Below are positions 1 through 7,439 of a DNA stretch of 34,490 nt, one piece after another. This DNA is from CAKSQF01 sp964582375 (GTDB lineage: Bacteria > Bacillota > Clostridia > Oscillospirales > CAG-272): positions 1 to 34,490 of the forward strand of contig CAZORL010000015.1 in the NCBI GenBank assembly GCA_964582375.1, read 5' to 3'. A model generated the notes under the pieces. It made no database searches and was not told the DNA's origin. It saw only the letters and a program-made list of their open reading frames with translations. Numbering within the stretch: position 1 is the first letter of the stretch; each line of letters starts with the position of its first letter. A program made the translations under genes and the position numbers.

Positions 1-2
1 AT

Positions 3-101
3 GTTTTCGTCAATGACCCCACAAAAGGGTACGGCATATTCGCGACCAACATGATAAAAGCGAAAGAAAAAGCCGTAATGTTCGAGAATGACGCCGCATA
101 G
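3..101 (+). CDS. 3' end of an unrecognised protein (partial)
   Basis: An open frame runs in from before the window and stops at TAG 99-101, giving 32 residues. They are rich in Lys and Ala and contain the string DPTKGYGIFATNM. The fragment is followed 23 bases later by a strong terminator, which fits the end of a real gene. I do not recognise the family, and the fragment is too short to assign a function. Confidence 0.5.
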   Translation, partial: VFVNDPTKGYGIFATNMIKAKEKAVMFENDAA

Positions 102-124
102 TGACGAAAAAACAACTCTTTTAT

Positions 125-164
125 AAAATCTCCTTTTCGTTTTTGTGCGAAAAGGAGATTTTTT
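125..164 (+). terminator. Intrinsic terminator after the partial first gene
   Basis: A 15-bp perfect stem (125-139 pairing with 148-162) encloses an 8-base loop. The right arm runs into a T tract. This is a textbook rho-independent terminator that separates the upstream gene from rsmE. Confidence 0.9.
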
Positions 165-259
165 CGTTAATTCTCACAATTTATAAGGCTTGTTTGCACC
201 TCTTTTGATGAAAGAAAAAGAAAGATACGACTTTTTTGAAAATTTTTTCGATTTTACCA

Positions 260-288
260 TTGACAAATTGCACAAAATCGTGTATAAT
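260..288 (+). promoter_or_regulatory. Sigma-A promoter for rsmE
   Basis: TTGACA at 260-265 and TATAAT at 283-288 are separated by 17 bases, a perfect consensus. Transcription would begin near 295, about 50 bases before the rsmE start. This places the TTG at 309 inside the leader and supports the ATG at 348. Confidence 0.9.
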
Positions 289-347
289 ATATGCGTTAAA
301 GAATTTTTTTGCCGTACGCGGCGAAATATGACCATAGGAGTCCTGCC

Positions 348-1100
348 ATGCCGCGATTTTTTTTCGAGCCCGATCTTCTCTCGACAGACGAAAAGGGCAA
401 CGTTCAGATCGTTTTGACAGGCGATAATGCAAGACATATCTCACTTTCGCTTCGTATGAGGGTCGGGGATTCGATTACGCTCTGTGACGGTCGAGGTCAC
501 GATCATCATTGTGTGATCGGTTATATCAATCGTGAGTGCGTCAAGGTCGATGTGCTCTCGGTGAGCGACAGCACTGCCGAGCCGCCATATCGTGTGACCC
601 TCTTTCAGTCGCTTGCAAAGGGCGAAAAAATGGATCTTATCATTCAAAAAGCGGTCGAACTCGGCGTTTTTGAGATCGTTCCGGTCGAGAGTGAGCGTTC
701 TGTGGTCAGAATGCTTGGCGACGGAGAACGCACACTCAAAAAGATCGCCAGATGGCAAAAGATTGCCGATGAGGCATCGGGACAATGCGGCAGAGGTATC
801 TTGCCGAAGGTTCACTCGCCGATCACGCTTTCGGACGCCCTGCGCATGTCAAAGGGCAGTCTCGCACTCTTTTGCTATGAGGGAGAGGGTACAAGCCCGA
901 TCTCCTCGGTCGTTTCGATCGATCGTGCGGACTCTCACATATCGGTCTTTATCGGCCCCGAGGGCGGCTATTCGGAGGATGAGGTGCGTGCGGCAGTCAG
1001 GAACGGCGCACAACTCACGGGACTCGGCAGGCGGATCCTTCGCACCGAGACAGCGGGTCTTTTCGTTCTTTCCGCAATTTCGTTTGCGCTTGAACGCTGA
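348..1100 (+). CDS. rsmE: 16S rRNA (uracil1498-N3)-methyltransferase RsmE
   Basis: This SPOUT-fold enzyme methylates N3 of U1498 in 16S rRNA using S-adenosylmethionine. The 250-residue product has the family length. It starts with the RsmE-type MPRFF opening, carries QSLAKGEKMDLIIQK before a VELGV segment in the middle, and ends with the trefoil-knot signature (FIGPEGG, then GLGRRILRTETA). The ATG at 348 is chosen because AGGAG lies 7 bases upstream (336-340); an in-frame TTG at 309 has no comparable site. The gene has its own consensus promoter, and the regulator gene follows after 72 bases. Clostridial rsmE often follows prmA or dnaJ, but no such gene is visible here. The assignment is secure. 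Confidence 0.95.
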   Translation: MPRFFFEPDLLSTDEKGNVQIVLTGDNARHISLSLRMRVGDSITLCDGRGHDHHCVIGYINRECVKVDVLSVSDSTAEPPYRVTLFQSLAKGEKMDLIIQKAVELGVFEIVPVESERSVVRMLGDGERTLKKIARWQKIADEASGQCGRGILPKVHSPITLSDALRMSKGSLALFCYEGEGTSPISSVVSIDRADSHISVFIGPEGGYSEDEVRAAVRNGAQLTGLGRRILRTETAGLFVLSAISFALER

Positions 1101-1172
1101 ACAAACATATTTCATTTTCAAAATTTTATTATAAAAAGGCTGTTAATTAAACAAACAGGAGGGAGACGCTCT

Positions 1173-2258
1173 ATGTCAAATAGACTGTTTCAAGGCATTA
1201 TTTACCAGATGAAGGATGCGATCGACCGCGTTATCGGCGTTCTTGACGAGACGGGTGTCGTTATTTCGTGCAGTGAACTCGGGAAGATAGGAGAGGTTCG
1301 CCAGGGAGTGCGAGACGAGATCTCATACTCTTCGGATGTGACGACTTTCGGCGGTTATACATACAGACCCCTGATGGCAACGGCAAAGAGCGAATATACG
1401 ATCTTCGTCGAGGGCGAGGATAAGACTGCCGAGAAGATATCCACTCTTCTCTCAATATCGCTCAGCAATATCAAGGTTCTTTATGATGAAAAACACGATA
1501 AATCGTCGTTTATTAAAAATATAATCCTTGATAATATTCTCCCAAGCGATATTTACATCAAATCCAAAGAACTTCATTTTTCGAATGATGTCTCGCGTGT
1601 CGTTTTCCTGATCAAATTCTCGGGCAAGAACGATGTTATCCCTTATGAGATACTCCAGAACATGTTCCCGGGCAAGAACAAGGAATATGTCATCAGCATA
1701 GGCGAGCATGATTCGGTGCTTGTCAAAGAAGTCAAGGATACCATAGATATGCACGAGATCGAGAAGATGGCTCGTTCCATATCGGACACCATATCGTCCG
1801 AGTTCTATTCAAAGGTCTCGATCGGTATAGGTACGGTTGTCGATAATATCAAGGATCTCTCACGCTCGTATAAAGAGGCACAGATCGCGATCGAGGTCGG
1901 TAAAGTGTTTGATACGGAAAAGGATATCATAAGCTATGATAACCTCGGTATCGGCAGACTTATATATCAGCTTCCGACAAGTCTTTGCGAGATGTTCCTC
2001 CAGGAGGTCTTTAAGAAAGGACCGCTTGAGTCGCTTGATCGTGAGACGCTTATGACCATTCAAGCCTTCTTTGAAAACAATCTCAACGTTTCGGAGACCT
2101 CGCGTAAGCTCTTCGTTCACAGAAATACTCTTGTCTATCGACTCGAAAAGATCCGCAAGCTTACCGGACTCGATCTTCGTGAGTTTGAGCATGCGATAAC
2201 CTTCAAGGTTGCAATGATGGTCAAAAAGTATCTCACGTCAAAACCCGCAAAATATTGA
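1173..2258 (+). CDS. PucR/CdaR-type transcriptional regulator
   Basis: The 361-residue protein ends in a PucR-type helix-turn-helix (about residues 295-355). Its hallmark is LNVSETSRKLFVHRNTLVYR followed by LEKIRKLTGLDLREFEHAI. The middle section (about 120-260) looks like the degenerate GGDEF-like CdaR domain, with SIGIGTVVDNIKDLSRSYKEA. The N-terminal 100 residues are probably a sensor domain but lack a recognisable ligand motif. AGGAGG lies about 10 bases before ATG 1173. Family members respond to small metabolites such as sugar diacids or purine products; the ligand here is unknown. The gene sits just before ftsE, but a 12-bp hairpin at 2277-2312 lies between, so co-transcription is uncertain and no link to division can be claimed. 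Confidence 0.82.
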   Translation: MSNRLFQGIIYQMKDAIDRVIGVLDETGVVISCSELGKIGEVRQGVRDEISYSSDVTTFGGYTYRPLMATAKSEYTIFVEGEDKTAEKISTLLSISLSNIKVLYDEKHDKSSFIKNIILDNILPSDIYIKSKELHFSNDVSRVVFLIKFSGKNDVIPYEILQNMFPGKNKEYVISIGEHDSVLVKEVKDTIDMHEIEKMARSISDTISSEFYSKVSIGIGTVVDNIKDLSRSYKEAQIAIEVGKVFDTEKDIISYDNLGIGRLIYQLPTSLCEMFLQEVFKKGPLESLDRETLMTIQAFFENNLNVSETSRKLFVHRNTLVYRLEKIRKLTGLDLREFEHAITFKVAMMVKKYLTSKPAKY

Positions 2259-2276
2259 TCTTTTCAGTATTTCCGA

Positions 2277-2312
2277 CATAGCTTGTGCTGCCTTGAGGGT
2301 GCACAAGCTATG
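2277..2312 (+). promoter_or_regulatory. 12-bp perfect hairpin upstream of ftsE
   Basis: CATAGCTTGTGC at 2277-2288 is exactly complementary to GCACAAGCTATG at 2301-2312, with a 12-base loop. There is no T tract after it, so it is not a standard terminator. It ends 36 bases before the ftsE start and could be an mRNA processing or stability element, a protein-binding palindrome or a weak terminator. Confidence 0.6.
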
Positions 2313-2348
2313 CTGTTGTATATCCGCATTATAATGGGGCATGATTGT

Positions 2349-3113
2349 ATGATAGAATTTAATGATGTAACAAAGGTATACCCAAATGGGACGGTCGCTC
2401 TCGATCACGTCAGCTTGAAGATCGGTGACGGAGAGTTCGTTTTTGTCGTCGGTCAGTCGGGGGCAGGAAAGTCAACCCTTCTTAAACTCCTTCTCAAAGA
2501 GGAGAACATCACGGACGGGCAGATAGCCGTTGACGGTATCGACCTTTCAAAGATGAAAAAACGCGAGATCCCCTACTATCGCCGCAAGCTCGGTGTGGTC
2601 TTTCAGGATTTCCGACTTTTTCCCGATAAAACGGTCTACGGCAATGTCGCATTCGCACTCCGTGCTGTCGGCGAACCGAACTCGAATATCCGCAAAAAGG
2701 TCGAGGCGACGCTTCGTATCGTCGGACTTTACGACAAAATGAAATGTTTGCCGAGTGAGCTTTCGGGCGGAGAACAGCAAAGGGTCGCTCTTGCGCGTGC
2801 GCTTGTAAACGGTCCGGATATAATAATCGCCGATGAGCCGACCGGAAATATCGACCCTAAACTCAGCTACGATATTATGTCGCTTCTCATCCATATTCAG
2901 CAAAAACGGCACAAAACGGTGATCGTCGTCACCCATGAGCGTCATCTTGTCGATTATTTCAGACAGCGCGTAATAACGATCCGTGACGGGGTCGTTGCCG
3001 ATGATCGTATCGGCGGCATGTTTGCCTCGGGTTTATCACCTGACAAACAGATCTCCGATGTCTCAAAGACTGAGATCGCCTCGGATGATAAGCCGTCCGA
3101 TACCGAAAACTAA
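2349..3113 (+). CDS. ftsE: Cell division ATP-binding protein FtsE
   Basis: FtsE is the ATPase of the FtsEX complex, which couples ATP hydrolysis at the division site or side wall to activation of peptidoglycan hydrolases. The 254-residue product has Walker A (GQSGAGKST, 35-43), a Q-loop (VVFQDFRLF), the ABC signature LSGGEQQRVALARAL and Walker B IIIADEPTGNID. The opening MIEFNDVTKVYPNG is typical of FtsE, which favours ATG 2349 over in-frame TTG 2283 or ATG 2334. The Shine-Dalgarno is weak (GGGG at 2336-2339). The C-terminus extends some 30 residues beyond the usual end of about 228, with an acidic Ser-rich tail (TEIASDDKPSDTEN). ftsX follows after 18 bases, so the two genes are surely co-transcribed. 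Confidence 0.95.
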   Translation: MIEFNDVTKVYPNGTVALDHVSLKIGDGEFVFVVGQSGAGKSTLLKLLLKEENITDGQIAVDGIDLSKMKKREIPYYRRKLGVVFQDFRLFPDKTVYGNVAFALRAVGEPNSNIRKKVEATLRIVGLYDKMKCLPSELSGGEQQRVALARALVNGPDIIIADEPTGNIDPKLSYDIMSLLIHIQQKRHKTVIVVTHERHLVDYFRQRVITIRDGVVADDRIGGMFASGLSPDKQISDVSKTEIASDDKPSDTEN

Positions 3114-3131
3114 TACGGAAGGGATGCTTTT

Positions 3132-4079
3132 ATGAAGAAAAATCAGAATTTGAACAAGATCAGTCTGACATATACCCTTTCGCAGAGCCTTTCGAGTCTC
3201 TTCAGAAACAGCGTGATGTCGATAGCGTCGGTTCTTGTACTCGCAAGCTGTCTTGTGGTGCTTGGCACATTCGGGCTTCTTGTTACCAATATCAACTCAA
3301 ATCTTGACGATCTCTCAAGACTAAACGAAGTTGCGGCGTTCGTCTCCACCGATTGTACCGATGATGAGATAGAGCAGATACGCACGAAGATTTTGGCACT
3401 TCGCACCGATGGTCTGATCAGCGATGTTGAATATATTTCAAAGGACAGCGCACTTGAATCGGAAAAATCAAAATTCGAGGACTACCCCGATCTGTTTGAA
3501 AGCCTTAAAGAGGGCGATAATCCCTACAGGGCATCATTCGTTGTCACCTACAGCGATGAATCGGCACTTTCGAGTATCGAGTACAATCTCTATCATATCA
3601 CGATCGAGCGTGATGGCGTCAGCGTATCTCCCGTAGAAAAGGTCAGATCGCATACCGATGTTGCGGTTGCCATGCAAAATCTTAAAGAGGGCATCACACA
3701 GATATTTGTCGGTTTTATGCTTATTCTTTTCGTTGTTTCGCTGTTTATTATAATAAATACGATAAGACTTGCAGTTTTTTCGAGGAGAAAAGAGATATCG
3801 ATAATGCGTTATGTCGGTGCAACAAATGCTTTTATAACCGCACCTTTCATAATGGAAGGACTGTTTATGGGTATCGTTGCGGCGGTCATTGCCTTTTTTG
3901 CCGAGTGGCTTGTTTACAGCCGCGTCTCGGCGTTTATCGGCAGTCATTACCGCATCTTCACACTTGTTCGCTTCGGCGATTGCGCAATGACCATGATCAT
4001 CGCATTTTTCGGTATCGGACTTTTTGCGGGCATCACGGGCAGCTTGATCTCGCTTTCGAAATATCTTAAAGAAAAATAA
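3132..4079 (+). CDS. ftsX: Cell division permease-like protein FtsX
   Basis: FtsX is the membrane partner of FtsE; its large extracellular loop contacts murein hydrolases. The 315-residue protein has one membrane segment near 27-50 and an extracytoplasmic domain of about 150 residues. The C-terminal FtsX permease domain has three membrane segments and begins around MQNLKEGITQIFVGFMLILF. The string RRKEISIMRYVGATNAFI is the conserved cytoplasmic coupling helix of FtsX. A start-proximal GGAAGGGATG supplies the ribosome-binding site. It lies directly after ftsE and before a coiled-coil M23 hydrolase, the same order as the FtsEX-PcsB/CwlO partnership known in Firmicutes. Confidence 0.95.
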   Translation: MKKNQNLNKISLTYTLSQSLSSLFRNSVMSIASVLVLASCLVVLGTFGLLVTNINSNLDDLSRLNEVAAFVSTDCTDDEIEQIRTKILALRTDGLISDVEYISKDSALESEKSKFEDYPDLFESLKEGDNPYRASFVVTYSDESALSSIEYNLYHITIERDGVSVSPVEKVRSHTDVAVAMQNLKEGITQIFVGFMLILFVVSLFIIINTIRLAVFSRRKEISIMRYVGATNAFITAPFIMEGLFMGIVAAVIAFFAEWLVYSRVSAFIGSHYRIFTLVRFGDCAMTMIIAFFGIGLFAGITGSLISLSKYLKEK

Positions 4080-4088
4080 GCCCAAATC

Positions 4089-4103
4089 GCAAGATGATCT
4101 TGC
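4089..4103 (+). other. Small hairpin between ftsX and the M23 gene
   Basis: The 15-base string GCAAGATGATCTTGC can fold as a 5-7 bp stem and is followed by CTTTT. It could be a partial terminator or attenuator that reduces expression of the downstream hydrolase relative to ftsEX. The stem is short and the T tract is weak. Confidence 0.35.
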
Positions 4104-4131
4104 CTTTTGTGCAAAGAAAAGGAATGTAAAA

Positions 4132-5568
4132 ATGTTCAGAGAAGATAATTTCTCCGATTTTGATGTCTCCGAGCAGGACAGATTCAGCCCCGGCAAGATA
4201 GCCGTCTTGCTTTTGTCTCTTTTGTGCTTTGCCACGGTAGTCTTCCTGCCGCTTCGAATGCTCGGTATCACCTCTTTTGCCGAGCCGACCGAAGATGTCG
4301 ATTCGGGCTATGAATCGGACGGAAAGACCTCCGATGAGATACTGTCGGACATCGAGTCGCTTTATAAAGAACTAAATGATATAGAGAAGAAGAAGGAAGA
4401 ACTCAACAGTCAGATCGTTGAAGCAAAGGCGAATATTGCCACTAAGCTTCAGGCAAAGCTCCTTCTCGACAGTCAGGTCGAGATGATCGAACAACAGATA
4501 TCCTCTTACGACGCGATCATCGGTCAGTACGATCTGCTCATTGCCGAAAAACAATCGGAGATCGATAAGATACTCGCTCTTTCGCAGGATAAGTACGATA
4601 CCTTCATCGAACGTCTTCGCAGTTCATATGAAGAAGGGACTCCCGGCGTCCTTGAGATCATTTTCAACTCCGACTCGTTTATCGATGTGCTCACCTCCAT
4701 CGAGCGGATGAACGATATCCTTGCATACGACAATCGTCTGATGGAAGAGTTTGACGCAAGAGCAAATACCCTCATAGCCCAAAGAAAGTCACTTGAAGGG
4801 TATCAGGCGGAAAAACAGCAGGTTGAGGATGAACTGCTTGCCAAAAAGAAGGAGATCGACGAAAAGATCGACGAGAGCGTCAAGTATGTCGCAGACCTGG
4901 AGAGCGATGTTGATGGCTTCCTTGCTTATATAAATCAGCTTGAGGCGGAAAAAGCAAAGCTCGACGGCAAAGTCGAGTCAGCGATCGATGCATATAATGC
5001 AGCCATCGGAAATAACAATAATACCGACTACAAGCTCACCAAGGAATATAAAGAACTGTACGTTCTTCCGGGGATCAAAAATCTTATGGAGAGCGGCACT
5101 CTTCAAAAGGGCGTGGAATATTACGACGACGGTTATGAATACATACTGTCGATCGGACTTGATTCTTTCGCTAACGGCTATCTGTCGTCCGATTTCGGCT
5201 GGCGAAAATATACGGGCAAAGACGGCAATGTTATAGTGTCAAATCACAAGGGTATTGATCTCGCCGTTCCATATGCCTCACCGATATACGCATCAAAATC
5301 AGGAACGGTCATAACAGCCGAATTTTCGTCTGCTTACGGTAATGTCGTCGTAATCCTTCACGATGACGGAACGCAGACAAGATACGCACATGCAAGCAAA
5401 ATGCTCGTGAGCGTCGGCGAATATGTTCTCCAGGGCGAGGAGATAGCAAAGGTCGGAAGTACCGGAAATGCTACCGGAAACTGCTGTCATTTCGAGATCA
5501 GGCTTAAAGAAAATAATGTTTGGGATCCAAAAGACCCCGAAAAGTATCTTACGATTCCCAAAAAATAA
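4132..5568 (+). CDS. Coiled-coil M23 (LytM) murein hydrolase or hydrolase-like FtsEX partner
   Basis: The 478-residue protein has a short cytoplasmic N-terminus, a membrane anchor or signal (about 24-45), a long coiled coil (about 65-290, resembling PcsB, CwlO or EnvC), and a C-terminal M23 domain (about 345-475). The zinc motif HxxxD is present (H372, D376), as is the active-site His in YAH (H420). However, the HxH motif usually written HLHFE reads CCHFE. The zinc-binding His453 is kept, while the catalytic His position is Cys451. The domain may therefore be catalytically weak or dead and act as a regulator, as degenerate LytM factors do, or it may use Cys differently. It lies 52 bases after ftsX, so FtsEX control is likely by family precedent. 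AAGGA precedes ATG 4132. Confidence 0.88.
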   Translation: MFREDNFSDFDVSEQDRFSPGKIAVLLLSLLCFATVVFLPLRMLGITSFAEPTEDVDSGYESDGKTSDEILSDIESLYKELNDIEKKKEELNSQIVEAKANIATKLQAKLLLDSQVEMIEQQISSYDAIIGQYDLLIAEKQSEIDKILALSQDKYDTFIERLRSSYEEGTPGVLEIIFNSDSFIDVLTSIERMNDILAYDNRLMEEFDARANTLIAQRKSLEGYQAEKQQVEDELLAKKKEIDEKIDESVKYVADLESDVDGFLAYINQLEAEKAKLDGKVESAIDAYNAAIGNNNNTDYKLTKEYKELYVLPGIKNLMESGTLQKGVEYYDDGYEYILSIGLDSFANGYLSSDFGWRKYTGKDGNVIVSNHKGIDLAVPYASPIYASKSGTVITAEFSSAYGNVVVILHDDGTQTRYAHASKMLVSVGEYVLQGEEIAKVGSTGNATGNCCHFEIRLKENNVWDPKDPEKYLTIPKK

Positions 5569-5581
5569 AGGGCTTTGATTT

Positions 5582-6880
5582 ATGGATCAAAATAAAGATG
5601 AGATTATAAATGACGGTGAAGTTGTCGAGAGATCATCGGTGAAGAAAAAACGCAAGGTCAACATAAAGGCGCTTTGCCTGTCAATGACTGCCGTTCTGCT
5701 GTCCTGCCTTGTCACATTCATGACGACATACAATGTCATGCAAAACGCATACAGACGAGAGGTTGCAAGGCTTGCCGAGCAGTACGCTGCAGTCGATAAC
5801 ACCGACGCTACCATGAAATATATAATGGATCTCGTCGGTGCTTATTATTACGGCGACGCTCCCGACTGGACTGTCGATAGGGATGGAAACGATCTTCTCT
5901 ACCGTGCCTATGTCAACGCGCTTGATGACGATTATGCTGCTTATATGAGTCCCGAGGAATATAATTCGTGGAATGAAAGCATGAGCGGAAATCTCGTTGG
6001 TATCGGCGTGATAGTAGTTTATTCCAATGCCGATAAGACCATGACAGTTACACTTGTCTTCCCCGATTCACCTGCCGAAAAGGCAGGACTTCGTCCCGGC
6101 GATGTTATTTTATCGATCGAAGGAAAGACTGTCTCCGATATGGAATATGACGATGCGGTCAATTCGATCAAAGGCGAGGAAGGAAGCACATTTTGCCTGA
6201 CCTATAAACGGGACGGCAAAGAGATCACCGCAGAGCTTACCCGTGCCGCTGTGACAACACAGTCGGTCATCGGACGCATGGCGAAAGATTCGAGTATCGG
6301 TATCGTGACTATCCTTCAGTTTGATCAAACGACACCGGGGCAGTTCAAGGCTGCTGTCGATAAATTGATATCCGATGGCGCGGCGGGTCTTGTATTTGAT
6401 GTTCGCGATAACCCGGGCGGCGATCTCGAAAGCGTCCTCTCGACCCTTTCGTACATTCTTCCCAAGGGATCTACTCTGATAAAGATCATTTCAAAGGATG
6501 GTGAGGTCCAAACTCGCGAGGCTGATGATGAACATACGATCGATCTGCCGATGGCTGTTCTCACCAACAAATCAACGGCATCAGCCGCCGAGCTGTTTAC
6601 CTCCTGCCTTCGCGATTACGGCAAGGTCAAGACAGTCGGCACAACGACATACGGCAAGGGCTGTATGCAGTCGATTTTTTTGCTGCCGAATAAGGGGGCT
6701 CTGAAACTCACGACAAAGATGTACAACCCGCCGATCGGTGAGAGTTATCACGGCATAGGCATAGTGCCCGATATCCTTGTCGAAATGTCGGATGAGAACG
6801 CAAGCAAACATCTGCTTCTTATAGATGAGCAGGATGATAATCAATTGCAGACGGCAATATCCGCACTGCATGATAAATAA
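5582..6880 (+). CDS. S41 C-terminal processing peptidase (CtpA/CtpB-like)
   Basis: This is a membrane-anchored serine protease of 432 residues. It has a basic N-terminus and one membrane segment (about 29-50), a PDZ domain (about 128-215, with VGIGVIVVYSNAD and LRPGDVILSIEG) and an S41 catalytic domain. The Ser-Lys dyad is visible: Ser334 in STASAAE and Lys359 in TTYGKG, the 25-residue spacing of the family. The PDNPGG-like element reads DVRDNPGG. CtpB-type enzymes act outside the membrane on regulators or cell-wall enzymes. The gene starts 13 bases after the M23 gene, so it belongs to the FtsEX operon, and the hydrolase or FtsX is a plausible substrate. That last point is inference. Confidence 0.92.
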   Translation: MDQNKDEIINDGEVVERSSVKKKRKVNIKALCLSMTAVLLSCLVTFMTTYNVMQNAYRREVARLAEQYAAVDNTDATMKYIMDLVGAYYYGDAPDWTVDRDGNDLLYRAYVNALDDDYAAYMSPEEYNSWNESMSGNLVGIGVIVVYSNADKTMTVTLVFPDSPAEKAGLRPGDVILSIEGKTVSDMEYDDAVNSIKGEEGSTFCLTYKRDGKEITAELTRAAVTTQSVIGRMAKDSSIGIVTILQFDQTTPGQFKAAVDKLISDGAAGLVFDVRDNPGGDLESVLSTLSYILPKGSTLIKIISKDGEVQTREADDEHTIDLPMAVLTNKSTASAAELFTSCLRDYGKVKTVGTTTYGKGCMQSIFLLPNKGALKLTTKMYNPPIGESYHGIGIVPDILVEMSDENASKHLLLIDEQDDNQLQTAISALHDK

Positions 6881-6920
6881 CAGATATACAGTAAAATAAT
6901 TAATAGGAGATATGTAAACA

Positions 6921-7400
6921 ATGGCACAGATTACAGTAACCAAAGAAGGTCTCGAAAAGCTTACAAGTGAGCTTGATTACCTGAAGAATGTGAAAAGAAT
7001 TGAGGTCAAGGAGGCACTGCGTATCGCAAGAGGCTTCGGCGACCTTTCGGAAAACAGTGAGTACGATGAGGCAAAAGACGAGCAGGCAAAGGTCGAATCT
7101 CGTATCAGCGAACTCGAAGAGATGCTCAAGACAGCTGTCATTATATCCGAGGATCAGATCCGCACGGACGTCGTAAACGTCGGCACAACCGTTCGTATCT
7201 ATAACGAAAAATGGGACGAAGAGGTGACCTATACCATCGTTGGTTCTACCGAGGCAGCCCCCCTTCAGAACAAGATCTCTGATCAGTCGCCGATAGGAAA
7301 GGCTATAATCGGTCATAAGGCAGGAGAAACGGTCGTCGTTGATACTCCCGCAGGTCACGCAAATGTAAAGATCTTGACCATCGAAAGAACACAGGACTGA
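6921..7400 (+). CDS. greA: Transcription elongation factor GreA
   Basis: GreA enters the RNA polymerase secondary channel and stimulates cleavage of backtracked transcripts. The 159-residue product has the N-terminal coiled coil (about 5-75), including EALRIARGFGDLSENSEYDEAKDEQ, whose acidic tip (DLSENSEYD) holds the catalytic acidic residues. The C-terminal FKBP-like domain ends with SPIGKAIIGHKAGETVVVDTP. AGGAG stands upstream of ATG 6921. It lies 40 bases after the S41 protease and 39 before lysS, and the greA-lysS pairing is common in Firmicutes. Confidence 0.96.
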   Translation: MAQITVTKEGLEKLTSELDYLKNVKRIEVKEALRIARGFGDLSENSEYDEAKDEQAKVESRISELEEMLKTAVIISEDQIRTDVVNVGTTVRIYNEKWDEEVTYTIVGSTEAAPLQNKISDQSPIGKAIIGHKAGETVVVDTPAGHANVKILTIERTQD

Positions 7401-7439
7401 TTTTCTATTAATTTATCATTTATCGAAAGGACATCAAAA

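Noticed and set aside
309..347. In-frame TTG start that would extend RsmE by 13 residues
   Set aside because: No ribosome-binding site; ATG 348 has AGGAG 7 bases upstream and gives the family-typical N-terminus.
2330..2335. TATAAT as a promoter for ftsE
   Set aside because: No -35 box at 16-18 bases, and the transcript would begin only a few bases before the start codon.
2283..2348. Upstream in-frame TTG and ATG starts for FtsE
   Set aside because: They lie in or just after the hairpin and add residues that FtsE proteins lack; MIEFNDVTKVYPNG is the usual opening.
3534..4271. Minus-strand open frame of 245 residues over ftsX and the M23 gene
   Set aside because: It is antisense to two clear genes, has no recognisable domain and is of low-complexity, charged composition.
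7401..7439. T-box riboswitch before lysS
   Set aside because: The gap of 39 bases is too short, and no specifier stem or antiterminator is present.
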